Assembly: GCA_023376005.1 (NCBI GenBank)
Contig: CM042179.1
Span: 16,754,648 to 16,818,647, forward strand
Direction: 5' to 3'
Source: Doryteuthis pealeii
Lineage: Eukaryota > Mollusca > Cephalopoda > Myopsida > Loliginidae
DNA: 64,000 bases
Shown here: in pieces, positions 31,691 to 44,010 of the stretch
Layout: every line of letters begins with the position of its first letter
Position numbering within the stretch: the stretch's first letter is position 1
Made by a program: the position numbers and the translations under genes
Notes under the pieces: model-generated
Told to the model about the DNA's origin: nothing
Databases searched by the model: none
The model's input: the letters and a program-made list of their open reading frames with translations, nothing else

Positions 31691-32755
31691 ACAACGATAA
31701 ATTCAAGTATACACTTCTTAAAATCTCATATTGCTCACCATTCTCTATATTTAGAAAAAAAATAAGCCACAACCAAATAAACAGAACCTCAAAAACTAAT
31801 TCATGAAATAATTCCCAAATCTAAAATATTATTCATTTTTGAACGTTGTTGTAGAATGATCAAAGAACGTGTATCTAGATATTCTGGAACAAAACGACAC
31901 ATATTTCTTCCTATTTTTTCATACCACAGTCGGTAATATGGTAAAAAAAATTGAAGATAAACGCCGTTAGTCATAACTAATGGATTCCTAGTAAAAATCT
32001 ACCCAAGAAAGTTTTGTTTGATCTTGGTACAGAGCTTTGTTTCAATTGCATCTCCAGACAGAGACACCACAAATAAAATTACTCATTATGATAATACAAG
32101 CCTTGTGGATTAGGGATGATTAGAATTATAAAGTTCATAATTTAAAGATACTTTATTCTTTGTAAGACAAAAAATCAATATTAATTCTTTTAATCAAAAT
32201 ACATAAATAATTTCTCTAAATTATTTTCCAAAATGAGAAACAAAATTTGAAAACAAACAAGTGTAGGTTATTTTTCTAAACTCGTTTGCAAAAAAAAAAA
32301 ACAGGGTGAATATTGAGTGTTAGCGATTTGATCCATCCACTACAATGATATCAATAACTGTTGCAATTAACACTTTGTATCCTCCGATGAAAATGTGTAA
32401 TGAGTTATTAAAGATATATCGCTGGCTATTTTCTAAAAATGAAACAGCGAAAAGTATGGTTTTTTTTTCTCTTGTGTTGATAGAGTGCACGAAATTGCTG
32501 ACATTAGCAGTTGTACTTTTCTAATATATTCCGAAATAAAAATATCGGCTACTTTCAAATTTGCATATTTCAAACATCAATTGTACTTTCAGTTATTCTG
32601 AGCTTTATCTAAAACGGACATTTATAATCTGATGCCGATAAAGAATAATTATCCTTTCGATAATAAAAACCATAGGCGATAAAATACACGAATATTCACA
32701 GATCGATAATGTGTGAGAAACGCACGGGAATAATAGTTTTATATGGAATGATCCA
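31690..32755. other. AT-rich stretch, nothing recognised
   Basis: No plausible frame, no match to the repeat families described elsewhere in the window. Confidence 0.4.
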
Positions 32756-32850
32756 TCGTGGTGTAATGGTTAGCAAACTAGTCTTGCAGATCCATTATTA
32801 ATGAATGGTGAGTTCGATTGTTGCTGGATGTCATATAAAAATCCCAACAT
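32755..32850 (+). repeat. tRNA-like SINE head, family C
   Basis: cgtggtgtaatggttagcaa, then cttgcagatccattattaat and gtgagttcgattgttgctgg, where gttcgattg stands at the B-box position. The body beyond is not conserved. Confidence 0.55.
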
Positions 32851-33075
32851 AAAAAAGACCTTGCGTTTATCCGGGAAGTCAGGAAAATATTTTTTTTCAA
32901 CACAAGCAATATGGTCATGTAAAACACAAGAAATAGTTATTTTTAATCTCCATAATCTCCAGACCCCCTCCCAAAAAAAACAAAACAACAAAAAACGACA
33001 ATAACCATTATGCTAAACATTGTTGGCCTACTGGAACTTTCTGTTACTGTTTTGAATTTTATGCCAATTGGATTG

Positions 33076-33640
33076 AGTTTGTTTGGGTTTTACGGCATGT
33101 CAACCCTTGTTGGGTTATTTTATGCCGAAGACGTTTTGTTTTGTTAATTCTTGTAGGGTATTCAATTTATACATAAAAAAAAACAACATTTTGACTTATT
33201 TGACCCATAAATGGAATTATAACACGTACTACCCTTCCGGGTCGAAGTGGACGTAATAGTAATAACTATGAAAGAGTACTCCTCATTCCACACAAGATCC
33301 AGAACCTCACCACTAGATGCAGTTTAACGTCATATCCAGGACACTAAGACCCACAACCAACGCCTTTTGATGAAAAGGGTTGGGGATCAGGACAATCATA
33401 CTGGTGCTAAGGCTTGACGTGACTAAACGATGATCGGAGGGGGGAGGGCTCTCCGACCGACCGACCGTTTAACCTAAGCAAGGGCAAAAGTGGGGTGTTG
33501 CATGTCATGGACTGCTCAGCTACAAGGATCACATCCTTAAGCATCACGTGTCACCACACACGACAAATAGGTGGCTCAATTAGAGTGATTTTACCCCTCT
33601 GCAAAGGTGCAATCGGCGTATTCTACTGCCCTAACTGATA
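33076..33640 (+). repeat. Dispersed repeat, family F, near full length
   Basis: Begins ttttacggcatgtcaaccct and gggttattttatgccgaaga, continues through cttccgggtcgaagtggacg and gcagtttaacgtcatatcca, and ends in gatgatcggaggggggaggg and ccctctgcaaaggtgcaatc. The element at 61425-62022 has the same order reversed. No coding frame is kept among copies, so this is a non-autonomous element or an untranslated end of a larger one. Confidence 0.8.
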
Positions 33641-33764
33641 GTCAATTATACAAAATATATAATACTTAATGTTAATATCATTTTAGATATTTTTTCTGTT
33701 CTTCTATCACCTGAAAAAGATAAACGTATCCTTGCTCTTTCAAGTAAATTTTGATATATTCAGA

Positions 33765-34055
33765 AGCGTGGTGTAATGGTTCGAGTTGTAGGAAATGGAC
33801 TCGTCAGCCTTGTGGCTGTTTTCATTTCACATAGCGCTAATACCATTGGAAAATGTATGCATCCAGCTACTCTCCCTCCAGCTATAGGTAAATTGTCGGA
33901 CAGACTGGGCTCTTTAATATTGGCTAGGCAACCAGTAAAAAAAAAACTATGAGAGGCAACCAGTCTAGGAGAAGGAAAACTGAATTCAAACCTGTTAAAC
34001 TCCACTTAAGAAATTGACCTTTCGGTTGGTGTGGAAGGGTTGGTAAATATATATA
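33765..34055 (+). repeat. tRNA-derived SINE, family B
   Basis: Head gcgtggtgtaatggttcgag, then tttcatttcacatagcgcta, ccagctactctccctccagc and aactgaattcaaacctgtta, tail ttggtgtggaagggttggta. An internal insertion with an A run lies near 33935. It runs straight into the GATA array. Confidence 0.8.
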
Positions 34056-34097
34056 TAGATAGATAAAAATTAGATATAGATAGATATATAGATAGAT

Positions 34098-34128
<31 letters not shown>

Positions 34129-34190
34129 AAGATAGATATATAGAGATATAGATATATATAGAGATAGATATATTGAGATATATAGAGATA
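34050..34190. repeat. (GATA)n-type microsatellite
   Basis: Mixed gata and ata units between a SINE tail and a family F element; a smaller similar array lies at 34525-34560. Minus-strand tyrosine/isoleucine/leucine-rich frames here are artefacts. Confidence 0.9.
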
Positions 34191-34197
34191 GATATTT

Positions 34198-34520
34198 TTG
34201 GTTTGTTTTGTTTTACGGCATATCAACCTCAGTGGGTCATTTAATGCCAAGAAAGTTTTGAAATAAATCAATTCTTAAATGGATAATACAATTTTGTTTA
34301 TAAACATGTTTTTCTATTTAACCCATAGATGGGACCCTAACAGGTACTGCCACTCCGGGTCAGAGTGGACCAGGGAGCAATGGTGATGAAGGAGTGCTCC
34401 ACATTCCCCAAACCACCAAAACTGGAACCTCACCATCAGATAGAGTTTAACGTCATTCCCAGGACATGTAGACCCTCAGCCACCGCCTTCTAGCACCCAT
34501 ATGATAAAAAGGAGTTGGGG
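34198..34520 (+). repeat. Dispersed repeat, family F
   Basis: Very similar to 61700-62020 reversed: tgttttacggcatatcaacc, ggaccctaacaggtactgcc, ccaccgccttctagcaccca. It lies between two GATA arrays, which suggests insertion into or growth of the array. Confidence 0.85.
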
Positions 34521-34559
34521 GAGATAGATATATAGAGATAGCTATAGATAGATAGATAT

Positions 34560-35185
34560 ATAGCCTATTAGAAGAGAAATAAAATATAGTTGCTGGCATC
34601 AGAAAATAAAACAGACACTGCAATGAGGTTACAATCTAGAAATCATATCTTGAAGGATCTAGACATACTTTATATTGATATCTGGTCACCAATAGCCAGG
34701 GTTTCAACCAAGAGACGTTTTATGGAAAGTAAAATTTAGCACAAATTTTGATTGGTTTTGATTTGCTATTTTATTATTACCAACTCTGCTATTTTAATTG
34801 TATAAGAACAATTACGCTACTTAATGTAATGTTAATCTTATATATTTTATATAATTGTTACTTAATATTCCTATTCTGTTATACTTGATACTCGAGATGA
34901 TTGTATTACAAAATGTTTTTCACTATTTAAGAGTTTGTATGTTTTTACCACTAAAATACTAAATGACCGTACAAAACAAATTAACACCAAAAATAGCATT
35001 AAAAATTAACAAATAACCTATAATAACAGTAAATTGGCAATTAAGTCGTTACAAATGAAGCAGTTTAAAATAACAATATGTCGACAGTAAATTAAAGTAT
35101 CTTTTAAAATTATTGTATTTGTGTGACTAGTATTATTAAAACAATTTCTTCTGTGTCAGGTCGCTCAATGTGCTAATGATACTAT
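34560..35185. other. AT-rich stretch, nothing recognised
   Basis: No coding frame or repeat family found. Confidence 0.4.
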
Positions 35186-35187
35186 GT

Positions 35188-35640
35188 AACCCAGTACTAC
35201 CGGTTTCATCGGTGAATAAACCGGTAACCCCACATATTTTGTCTGGCTAAGAGGGTGGCTAGACACCCTGCAGAACGTAAAACAAGACCTGCTAAAGGGC
35301 GGGGAAACTCTTTGCTCAACAGCCATCTATCACATTAGTTCTCAAGTCCAATCATTCCTCATCGTGACAGGGCAGTGTAAACTTAGTCAGAGCCATGCCG
35401 TCGGAAATTTAAGTTCCCGGTACGGTCACCCAAGGCGAACAGGTCTGGTACCAAATTGTATTAGGGTCATAAACTGGCCAAAGGGGCTCTGGCGAAAATC
35501 CAAAGGGCGTTTCCATCATCATAAGGAATCAACGGCTTTTGGCGTTCTTGTCACTGCGTCTATGGAAAATCTGCGACAAACAATGACATCTCTTTCCCCT
35601 GACCGGGATATGCGTGCGGTGTTTGGGGACCGCTTGTGAA
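35188..35640 (+). repeat. Dispersed repeat, family G
   Basis: accggtaaccccacatattt, tgcagaacgtaaaacaagac, cggtcacccaaggcgaacag and ggaaaatctgcgacaaacaa occur in the same order, reversed, at 50940-51310. The 91-codon frame at 35364 is broken in the other copy, so it is unlikely to be a real protein. It lies just beyond the 3' end of the minus-strand non-LTR remnant at 35770-36720 and could be its untranslated end. Confidence 0.75.
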
Positions 35641-35769
35641 TTTCCAATTCTCTTGTTGCTCCTTTCATGAATTCACTACAGATGAATTAGAATGGTTTGT
35701 CTATCTTTTCGCTTTATTTTTATTTTGTACTCTAGAATCCTCTGAAACAGCAAAATCCATGAGATAAGT

Positions 35770-36720
35770 TCTTTTATTACTTGTTAATTAATACTATGTA
35801 TGGTCTTCTGGTTGGGATTGGGTTATCCGTTTTTAGCTCAAAGTCACAGAGTATTTCATGTGTCACATTTTCAAGGATTCCGGTTTGTGCATGTTCAGCA
35901 TGGTAAAACATTAGTCTTTTGCACAATTCCCAGAAAATCATCTTTCTCACCCCGTCATACCTGCTATTGTATTTCTTTTGTGCAATTTTGTTGCATTCGC
36001 TTATTATATAACTAACTATTTCATCTTTATCACCACAGACTACTTGTATTTATCCATTTTTTGTTTTCTTTCTTTTAATTTTACTATGTGGTCTGCCTGG
36101 ATAGTAAAGTCTACCATTTGACAAATTATTTTCTTGTTAACCAAGTTTGATTTTAAAACCCGGAATTGAGTCATCCATTTTTATCTGAAAATCCTAAAGA
36201 CTCTTTGGTATTTCCAGGACAAATTCTCGTTTGTGAAAATACCATTTATCTGTATAGTCAAACCTCAGTCGTTTGCACAATTACCAGTAGATCCTATCCA
36301 GTCGTGCCTATTCTTGTACACATACTGTGCTAGTTTACTGCGTTCGCTTATGTGGTTGGCTGTTTCATTACTCTCTCCACATTTTCTATTCTCGCAAGTC
36401 TTGTCTATTATAGCCTTTAAATAATTGATTCTTATGATAGCGATTTAGTTTCTTTTTTTACGTCATTTCCTACAGAATATCTTTTGAAATATTTAGTTGT
36501 TTTCCTTCCCATTTCTGTTTTCTTTGTGTTATTTTTGTTGTTTTTGTAGTCTTTGGCTGTTGTAAATAACCTCTCTTTAGTTTGTGTATACTTCACTCCC
36601 CTGAATTGCCGCATCAACATAATCTTCCTCCTCCTTTTCTTTTAACATACAGCCTGTTTACATCATCTCTCAGGTGTAGGGCCTTGTACATAATCGTCAT
36701 TTTTCTCGTTCTCTGATCAA
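35770..36720 (-). pseudogene. C-terminal part of a second non-LTR retrotransposon, partly duplicated
   Basis: Minus-strand pieces match the region after the reverse transcriptase in a LINE group common in marine invertebrates. At about 36690-36620 MTIMYKALHLRDDVNRLYVK is followed by RKGGGR. At about 36395-36200 there is a CGESNETANHISERSKLAQ segment and KNRHDWIG. Near 36120 VDFTIQADHIVKLKERKQK appears. Then, at about 36045-35775, a second related block restarts with KDEIVSYIISECNKIAQKKY and runs through ENVTHEILCDFELKTD to RRPYIVLINK. The Cys/His arrangement (C..C, NHI.S.C/H) is the zinc-knuckle-like part. Frameshifts make it inactive. Two similar blocks in tandem suggest nested or duplicated copies. 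Confidence 0.75.
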
Positions 36721-37415
36721 GGATATTTTATAATGACTCGTGTGTGTTCATAACGGCTTCGGTGCATACAACTCGGAGTGTATTTAAGTTAATCGTTTTT
36801 CATATCTAAACAGATGTTATCTACAATAATAAAATGGACAAAATGTACTCAAATCAGCAATTCTCATATATTACTGTTTATGACCCAATTGATTCCGCTC
36901 TTGCCCAGTTTAAGAAGGATTCGGATGATCATATTCTTCCAAAAATGTCATTTACCCCCTTTAAAATTCATTCCCCAAGCTAACACGAGAATCATTTTCA
37001 GTGATAGTAAATATTTTTAATCTGAAAATGTCATTCATAGTGTTTGTGAAGTAAATCAATATATTTTATAATAATTGAATCGTTATTCACTTTTTCTCAC
37101 AGAAATCGGTGACCGATTGCACAAGAAAACAAAATTATAGAAAGAAACATCAGAAATCAACATGATAAAAAACCCATGTAAAATGTAGGTGTGCAGTTCA
37201 CGTTGTACGAGTGAGTAATAAAAGTGTTATAAGACAGATGACTGTTAGAAGAAACAATCTACTGATATAAACTAAGGACAGGTGGGAAAACAAAATAATC
37301 AATTCATTATTAACACCTGGACACAGAGTGAAAATAAAAATTGTGAGGATTTGAAGCAAGTTTGCAAAGGCTTCGTTACCAGTAAAACATTGTAAATGAT
37401 GAAAGTCTTATTATA
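36720..37415. other. Intergenic or intron-like stretch
   Basis: No recognised feature; could contain further decayed parts of the neighbouring non-LTR element. Confidence 0.3.
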
Positions 37416-37417
37416 CG

Positions 37418-37690
37418 TTGGTTGGTTGGTTGGTTGGTTAACAACCCTTGGGTTATTTTATACCGAAGTCATTTTTGTTTTATTCATTTCTTGTTAGGTA
37501 TTGATTTTTTTTAACTCATTTTTTTTCATGGAACTCTAAGATGTATTAGCGTTCCAGGCCAGAGTGGACCAGGAAGTAATGTCAACGAAGGGGTACTGTA
37601 TACTCCCCAAAGCACCAGAACTGGAACGTGAGGTTACATTTCTGGAGCAGTTTAACATCAAACCACGGACACTTATATTATACGGCTGTG
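37418..37690 (+). repeat. Dispersed repeat, family F fragment, diverged
   Basis: A ttgg array, then acaacccttgggttatttta and taccgaagtc, ggccagagtggaccaggaag, actccccaaagcaccagaac. A further diverged start (ttttaacggcagatcaaccc) lies at 37767. Confidence 0.65.
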
Positions 37691-37903
37691 TATAGGAGGT
37701 ACTTACGTATTTATGTCTATGTCTATACGCGCGTGCGTGTTTTTTTTACTTTCCTTGATTGATTGATTTTAACGGCAGATCAACCCATCAAAATAATTTT
37801 ATTTTATTATTTATTTTTGCAAGTTGTACAGTTTTTGACGATATATGCTCTATGTCTTCTGCTATCTTTTGTCAATAGACATTTCTATCAACTCTTCTAG
37901 ACT

Positions 37904-37983
37904 GGGCAGTCTTTTGACGAAAATGACGGGCAGTCTTTTGACGAAAATGACGGGCAGTCTTTTGACAAAAATGACGGGCAGTC
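37904..37983. repeat. 24-base tandem repeat, about 3.3 copies
   Basis: The unit gggcagtcttttgacgaaaa followed by tgac recurs with one g-to-a change in the third copy. As 24 is divisible by three it gives an in-frame peptide repeat (ARHFRQKT) on the minus strand, but no gene context supports translation. Confidence 0.9.
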
Positions 37984-38137
37984 ATCGGACCCGATGCAGT
38001 AAGATTATTTAGTTCTTTCAGCAAGGTCAATAATACGGCCTGTAATCCAGTCCTTTGATACCTTTTGGTGGTACTGAGGGGCTTATATGTAAATGTTTTA
38101 ATGTTGCTTTTAAAAGATTGCCACATCTCTTCTTGAC

Positions 38138-38290
38138 TCAGAGATGGTCCCTAATAGGTTCTACCACTCCAGGTAAGAGTGGAAATAATGACAATGAAGG
38201 AATACTCCCCAGAGGCAGTCTAGTATCATACCCAAGACACCACCTTTTTTTTTGGGGGGGGGTCTTACCCCTCAGCAGGGGATGAATTCC
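38138..38290 (+). repeat. Dispersed repeat, family F fragment
   Basis: gagatggtccctaataggtt, ctaccactccaggtaagagt and aatgacaatgaaggaatact match the centre of family F; it ends with ttaccctcagcagg-like sequence after a T/G run. Confidence 0.6.
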
Positions 38291-38764
38291 CACTGACAGG
38301 TTGCTTACTTTCCTGGAATTTCAAACACCTTCTGTTTTTGTAGAATTTCTTAGCTTTTGTTTTAAAGACCATAAATATTTTCATTGAATTTAGACATTTT
38401 CTTTATTCTTTAGTGAATGTTGAAACCGATCTTTAATCAAAATTTATGAAATACGGTGACACTAAGACGGCATATAATGTCAAAATATTTTGAAGCATCA
38501 TCAAAATTTTACCCACACACAAAAAAAAAAATTGTGATAACCAAGCTTTCAAGATGCAAAAGGAGACGAGAGTTCAAATCTCATCGAGAATTTATATTTT
38601 ATTAATAATAAATTATTTTTTTCGGTATAAAAGAAAAAGAAAAAAAAACAAGTAAAAATTGACGGTGGAAGAAAATAATGGTAACAATTTATAATAATGA
38701 AATAATATGCTTAAATCTGTTTGCAGGAAACGACTTCTACTAAAAAGTTACAAACTATCTTTTA

Positions 38765-38882
38765 TTTATTATTTTGATTTTTCGGACTGTTGTCTTCATC
38801 TTTATTTTGATATACGAAACAATATTTCGGTTGTTGTACCCTTTGGCCTTCTTCAGAGTTTCCTTGTCTATCCAGACATATC
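38765..38882 (+). repeat. Half copy of the AACGTTTCGG hairpin element
   Basis: ttttcggactgttgtcttca, then acaatatttcggttgttgta and ggccttcttcagagtttcct, matching the left arm at 54717. The right arm is absent. Confidence 0.6.
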
Positions 38883-38894
38883 AATGATTCAACT

Positions 38895-38992
38895 AGGGAA
38901 ATCATTTTAAACAGTTTGACTGGAGTTCTAACTCGCTTCCTACGATGTCGTAGTCCAGTATGTTAACCACTACACCATGTCGACTCACCTGA
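38895..38992 (-). repeat. tRNA-like SINE head
   Basis: On the minus strand, gtcgacatggtgtagtggtt aacatactgg at the A-box end and gcgagttagaactccagtca at the B-box position. The body is not recognisable. A plus-strand B-box-like gagttcaaatctc at 38568-38580 may be another fragment. Confidence 0.5.
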
Positions 38993-38999
38993 TAAAACT

Positions 39000-39820
39000 T
39001 ATTTAGTTAATATATGGATATAAATAAATATAGGAAAAACCTTTAAGAATCATTGAATGAGTCTCTTTCTAGTGTGTATCGCAAACAAAACAACTTGAAA
39101 TGACATATTGATATTATGCCAAATTGTTTCTGAGAAGAAAATTGTTACTTTAATATGTATTTTATAGATAAATGGTTACCCTCTGCTCTAACAGTATTGG
39201 AATTATGGTCATTTTTGTCTTCTTTTTATTCTTTTACCTATTATAAACATTATTCGTAAGTCTATTATTTGTAAATGTACTATGTAAATATTTAGTTTCA
39301 CAATTGTCGTTATGGCAACTATTGTAAACTTGGGTTTCATATGTTTTTGTTTGAAAGATAAGATCATATTAAAACATAAAAGAAAGTAAATGACATCTTA
39401 CGATTTCTATGCTTCACAAAATCATTGAAATAAATTATCTTTAATTTGTTGAAGTAAATGGTATACATGCATAGACTTATATTAGGGGTGGGCAAATGAA
39501 TACTTTTTTCTAAAAATTGAGAAAGACAAGTACTTTCTATGACCATTTGTGCTGCTGATTACGATTGACTTAGGATGTCATTTAGTTTGGTTCCGTAATG
39601 ATTTTAAAAATGGCGGATGGAAATTTTTTTTAGGAAAGTTGACAATATATGGTGTAATATTTCTAATCATAGGTTTTCCTAATCACTGTATAGGAAAAAA
39701 CATTCATTTTATTGATTTAACCAATTCTAATTTCTTTGTCGTGTAAAAACATGAAATTGTAATAAGATAAACTGGGATAAGTTTATGGGGGGGTGCATAC
39801 TGTAGTGCTTCTCTGTCACC
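39000..39820. other. AT-rich stretch, nothing recognised
   Basis: Several short open frames on both strands but none with protein-like composition or splice support. Confidence 0.4.
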
Positions 39821-39824
39821 ATTA

Positions 39825-41480
39825 TCATCTTACCAGAAGTGTTCTACATCCAAAATTTGTTTCAGCATCACTAACTTTCTCCATTACTGCATCTTCCATC
39901 TTTTCAATCCCATTTGGTTCAACCTCTCGTTTTACATCCTTTAACTCCCTGAGAACAGTCAATTTGTGTTCAAAGAAAACTTTCATCCCAGTCCAGTTTC
40001 TGTCAAGTGGCATGTCACCGTTGACCATTTCATCAATCCCAAAAATTGCATCAGAGGTTATATGATTTCTCCCATCGTCCTGTAGATTTCCGAGCACCGG
40101 ACAAACCACTCATTTGATGTGCACAAATAACTTGCCAAGTCTGAAATGTGTCTAAATCTGTTTCATGCAAAATCTTTGAATCCCTCATGTTGAACATTGT
40201 TTATTTTCATCCATTATCTATAATCATCGCATAATGAAATAAAGTGTGCTGCATGACTTGGGAAAATAATTTAGCAATATCAATAAGTTAAAGTGGATAA
40301 ACTGAAGTTCCAGGGGAACTGAAGGCTTTCTTACCAGCAGTGACCAATAATTTTTAAATTCTGTTCAGTGTCTTTGAACATTTTGTCTATGGCATGGTCC
40401 ACACACAATATTTTAGTTGTTTATCATGCTCTAATCCAAGATTATCAAGCGAGACTTTACAGTCAGATTCTTAGTCAGATATCCGAAATTCAATTTGACT
40501 TTATCAACAGAGCAATTAGCAATACCGCTTCAGTTTGTAATCATAATCTGTTGTCCCATCCTTCCCTGAGTGGCTTAGATTCTCAACATAGCCAGTTGTG
40601 AGTTCTAACACCAGACTTTCGTGTTATTGTTATATGGTACATTTTAACATCGTAAGGAACAGTCACCTTTTTTTTGTTATCAAGCCCTGTTGTAATGACT
40701 TCATCCTGCTTGGTGCACAACTGTTGTATAGATTAGGTAAGATGCATATTACAGAGAACGTATGATTATTCAACGACTGGAGAGCATATACATCAGATCT
40801 CCATGAATATCATTGCCACAGATCTCAAATTGTGATCACTGTTGTCACTGCTACACAGTTTTTCATCCGATTCCTACATTTATGTCTCCATAAATGAATG
40901 TCCCCTGTTAACCAAATATCATATTGGCTACATTGGCAAATATTCTGCAGACTTCAAATTGTGAAGCTGTGAATTCTGACAAACATTGTACCAAGCAATA
41001 ATTCACAGACTCATTGAATGATCTATGTCCATTTCTAACCTTCACATCTTGGAATGAATTGCTATTATTTTCACCAATCTGTGGAGAACGAAGTTTTCTA
41101 TCCGTAAATAGAGTACTTACCCAGTCCTGGAAATTACATCTACTTTCAGTTTTAATCCAAAACAATACCAATGACCAATGCATCTTTCATGAACAACTGG
41201 TCAAGTTCTTACTGCTTTTTTCTTTTCCTCTTTTGTAAGACGTTTTTTTCTTTGCAGAACATTCTCATCTTTCCTTTCTCTTTTCCAATCTTTAGTGCAA
41301 CCTGCTTTGTAAGCTGTGAAACATCTTGATCATCGGTTGCCATATTGACACCAAAATCTCATTGATTTCACTTTTGATAGGATAAATACTTACAACAAAT
41401 ATCAGAGGAATGTTAAGTAAGAGATGCATTAAATTCAGATATCTTTGCATACCAATCTTTAATTTTGGATTTAGCACTGC
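39825..41480 (-). pseudogene. Unrecognised decayed coding region, minus strand
   Basis: Three successive minus-strand frames (41477-41292, 41183-40908, 40109-39825) have protein-like composition. The middle one includes VRNGHRSFNESVNYC and SEFTASQFEVCRIFANVANM. The last includes FGIDEMVNGDMPLDRNWTGM and ends ETNFGCRTLLVR. Between them stops and frameshifts are frequent. The pattern is that of an old transposon or multi-copy gene remnant. I considered several invertebrate transposase families and could not assign it. Confidence 0.35.
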
Positions 41481-41499
41481 AGTTTAAGCTCTCCGTAAA

Positions 41500-43475
41500 G
41501 CATTGAATCATTCATAATCATCTTTTACTACTTTTTAATTTAGTGGGCATACATTTTTGTCTATCCAGTCATGTCTTAGTTCATTTGCAACAATCTTACT
41601 GGCTTGATCCTTGCTCAAAAAGTGTTTCCCCTTCTGTCATTTATACAAGTACAACATTCGACAAATCATCACAGTTGTTGGAAAACAAAAACCTTCTTTT
41701 TATGCTTTCACTTCTTGATTTTATTTCAGCCGTTTTAGACTTGCCTACACATTTAGGGAACTGCTTCATGTTTATTGTATGTCTTTTCTAGCTTCCTTAT
41801 GCCTGAACAGATATAAAATGACATATTATAATGACTATTTGCAATTTACGATCCTCCGGTACAAAATAGTATAAAGAAGCTGGATATCATTGTATCATTT
41901 TCACTTAGAATGCATATTAAAAAGATAAGAGTTGGTTAAATCATTAAAATGAATATATTTTCATATTCTGTGACCCAGAAAACATATGATTAGACATATT
42001 ACACCACCGTAATTCCTAAAATTGTTAATTTTATTAGAAAAAATAACGGTTCTCAGCCACCATTTTGAAAATCGTCACGGAACCAACCTAAAATGACGTC
42101 ATATGCCCAAAAATTTATCAAAATCATAATCAGCAGCAATCAATTTTTAATATAAAAAACACTCGTCCCATAAATTCGACCTCCGGTTGCCCACCCTTAC
42201 TTATATACTATAATGTTATTTCAGTACATATGTCATTTTCCTATCTCTCTTGTTTTTTTTTTTTTTTTTTTTTTTTAAACAAAACCAACAATATCATGGA
42301 CATAAAATTATGATGGATAGTTTCCCTTGTCATCGTTGATTTAATGTTTGGAAAAATTCTTTTCTTTTTTTCTGTTTGGAAAGAAATGGTCAATGGCAAA
42401 AGTTTTGAATAATTACCAAAGAGATTAACTGTCCTTAATTTCTTCTTTTTTTTTCTTCTTTTCATATCCATATTTTTTTTCTTTTTCTTCTTTTCATATC
42501 CATATTTTCAACCCTTATAATTTATTGTTGTGTTTTGGAAGGTTTAATGATCAAGGTTTTTGTAATTTATCATAAATCATAAGAAACATCTTGTTCGGCA
42601 TAAATGCATAAAGTTTACTTAATGCATTTATGCTCAATATTCTGCATAAAGTGTCATGTCACAATTGTTTAACGTCGTCTGACCAAACTGGGCGCATTAT
42701 ATTTGCATAATAAATGTATCATCTGGAAATATATTCGTCCTAAGTGAATTAAACTTAAAATAAGAAAGGAGGAGAGGAGAGAGTGAGAGTAGGAGGAGAA
42801 AATGAATTTTTTTTCTTTTTTGTATGAAACATGAACTCATATTACCTGAGACTAAAACATTATGAGTTAATATCAGTATCTGGTTTCGATTTCATACCAA
42901 ATATAGGACACAAAACTTTATGAAACTGTCTTCAAACCGCCCCCCTTTTTAATACATATCAGTCATTAGTATTGATTTACATGATTCTGAGATCCTTTTA
43001 AATGAATGTAGTATGAATATTTTATAGAAACTTGACAGCTGAAATGTACAATTGCCTCCTTTAAAACTACCCCCCCCAATTATTCATGAAATAATTTTCT
43101 AGTTCTGAATTGTCAAATATTCATGAAGAAATGTATCTTTATTAAACATACAATTTTCTAATATCTAATGCACATTAATATTTGCTTCAGGTGTTTTGAA
43201 TTTACATTCAGAATTTTATGTATACATATACGTGAAGAGCTTGTGAGATTATTTTAGTTACTATTCTAATGTGCAAATTAAATTTGTGGCCTTGAGAATT
43301 AAATCAGACTGACACTAGTAATAAGTGCTAATATCGATTATGTACATTACAGATTGTTATATTCAAAGTTTTCAATTGTTCACTAGTTTATCTACTGATT
43401 AGTCTCTTGACTTGTAAATGCTGTTAGAATAAACGAACTTAACTTCAAGTAATCATACTTAATTAAAAAACAATA
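41500..43475. other. Non-coding stretch with poly-T and A/T runs
   Basis: A poly-T tract lies at about 42250-42276. No repeat family copy or convincing gene was found. Confidence 0.4.
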
Positions 43476-43477
43476 TC

Positions 43478-43478
43478 A

Positions 43479-43517
<39 letters not shown>
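43478..43517. repeat. (AT)n microsatellite
   Basis: Uninterrupted AT dinucleotide array. Confidence 0.95.
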
Positions 43518-43520
<3 letters not shown>

Positions 43521-43611
43521 TTCCTGTCTGTTGAATTGCTAAATTTGAGTAAACTATTGGTTCTATTCTAATATTTAATCTATTCTATATCAATAATAAT
43601 CTATTATACAC

Positions 43612-43701
43612 AGAAGCGTACAGAAGACACAAGAAGGCTTGATGCCGGACGCCAGTAAATGACTATCAGCTAACGTTGGTGTGAAAAACTTGCAAACAGT
43701 G

Positions 43702-43735
<34 letters not shown>
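43612..43735 (+). repeat. Family D repeat followed by (TAA)n
   Basis: cagctaacgttggtgtgaaa at 43668 is the family D motif; it is followed by a TAA trinucleotide array (43706-43735), which then meets a family F copy. Confidence 0.5.
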
Positions 43736-43736
<1 letters not shown>

Positions 43737-44010
43737 GGTAGAAGGGTTTTACGGCATGGCAACCCTTGTTGGGTTATTTTATGCCGAAGATACTTTTGTT
43801 TTAATTATTCTTGTTGGGTATTCATTTAAAAAAATAATTGGTACCATAACAAGTGCTATAACCCGTGTCTGTGGAAATGGAAGTAATGGCAATGAAGGGG
43901 TACTCCACACTCCCCAGAGCTCCAGAATCGGAACCTCACTAGATGCAGTTTTGTGTCATACTCAGGCCATTAAGACCCTCAGTCATCGCCTTCTAGCACA
44001 TATATAAGAT
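43735..44010 (+). repeat. Dispersed repeat, family F
   Basis: gggttttacggcatggcaac, ttgggttattttatgccgaa, aatgaaggggtactccacac and ctcagtcatcgccttctagc. The 90-codon frame across it is not conserved in other copies. Confidence 0.75.

Noticed and set aside
33924..34271. 115-codon minus-strand frame rich in Tyr, Ile and Leu
   Set aside because: It is a translation of the GATA microsatellite plus flanking SINE and repeat sequence.
35364..35639. 91-codon plus-strand frame
   Set aside because: It falls in repeat family G; the second copy at 50.9 kb does not keep the frame.
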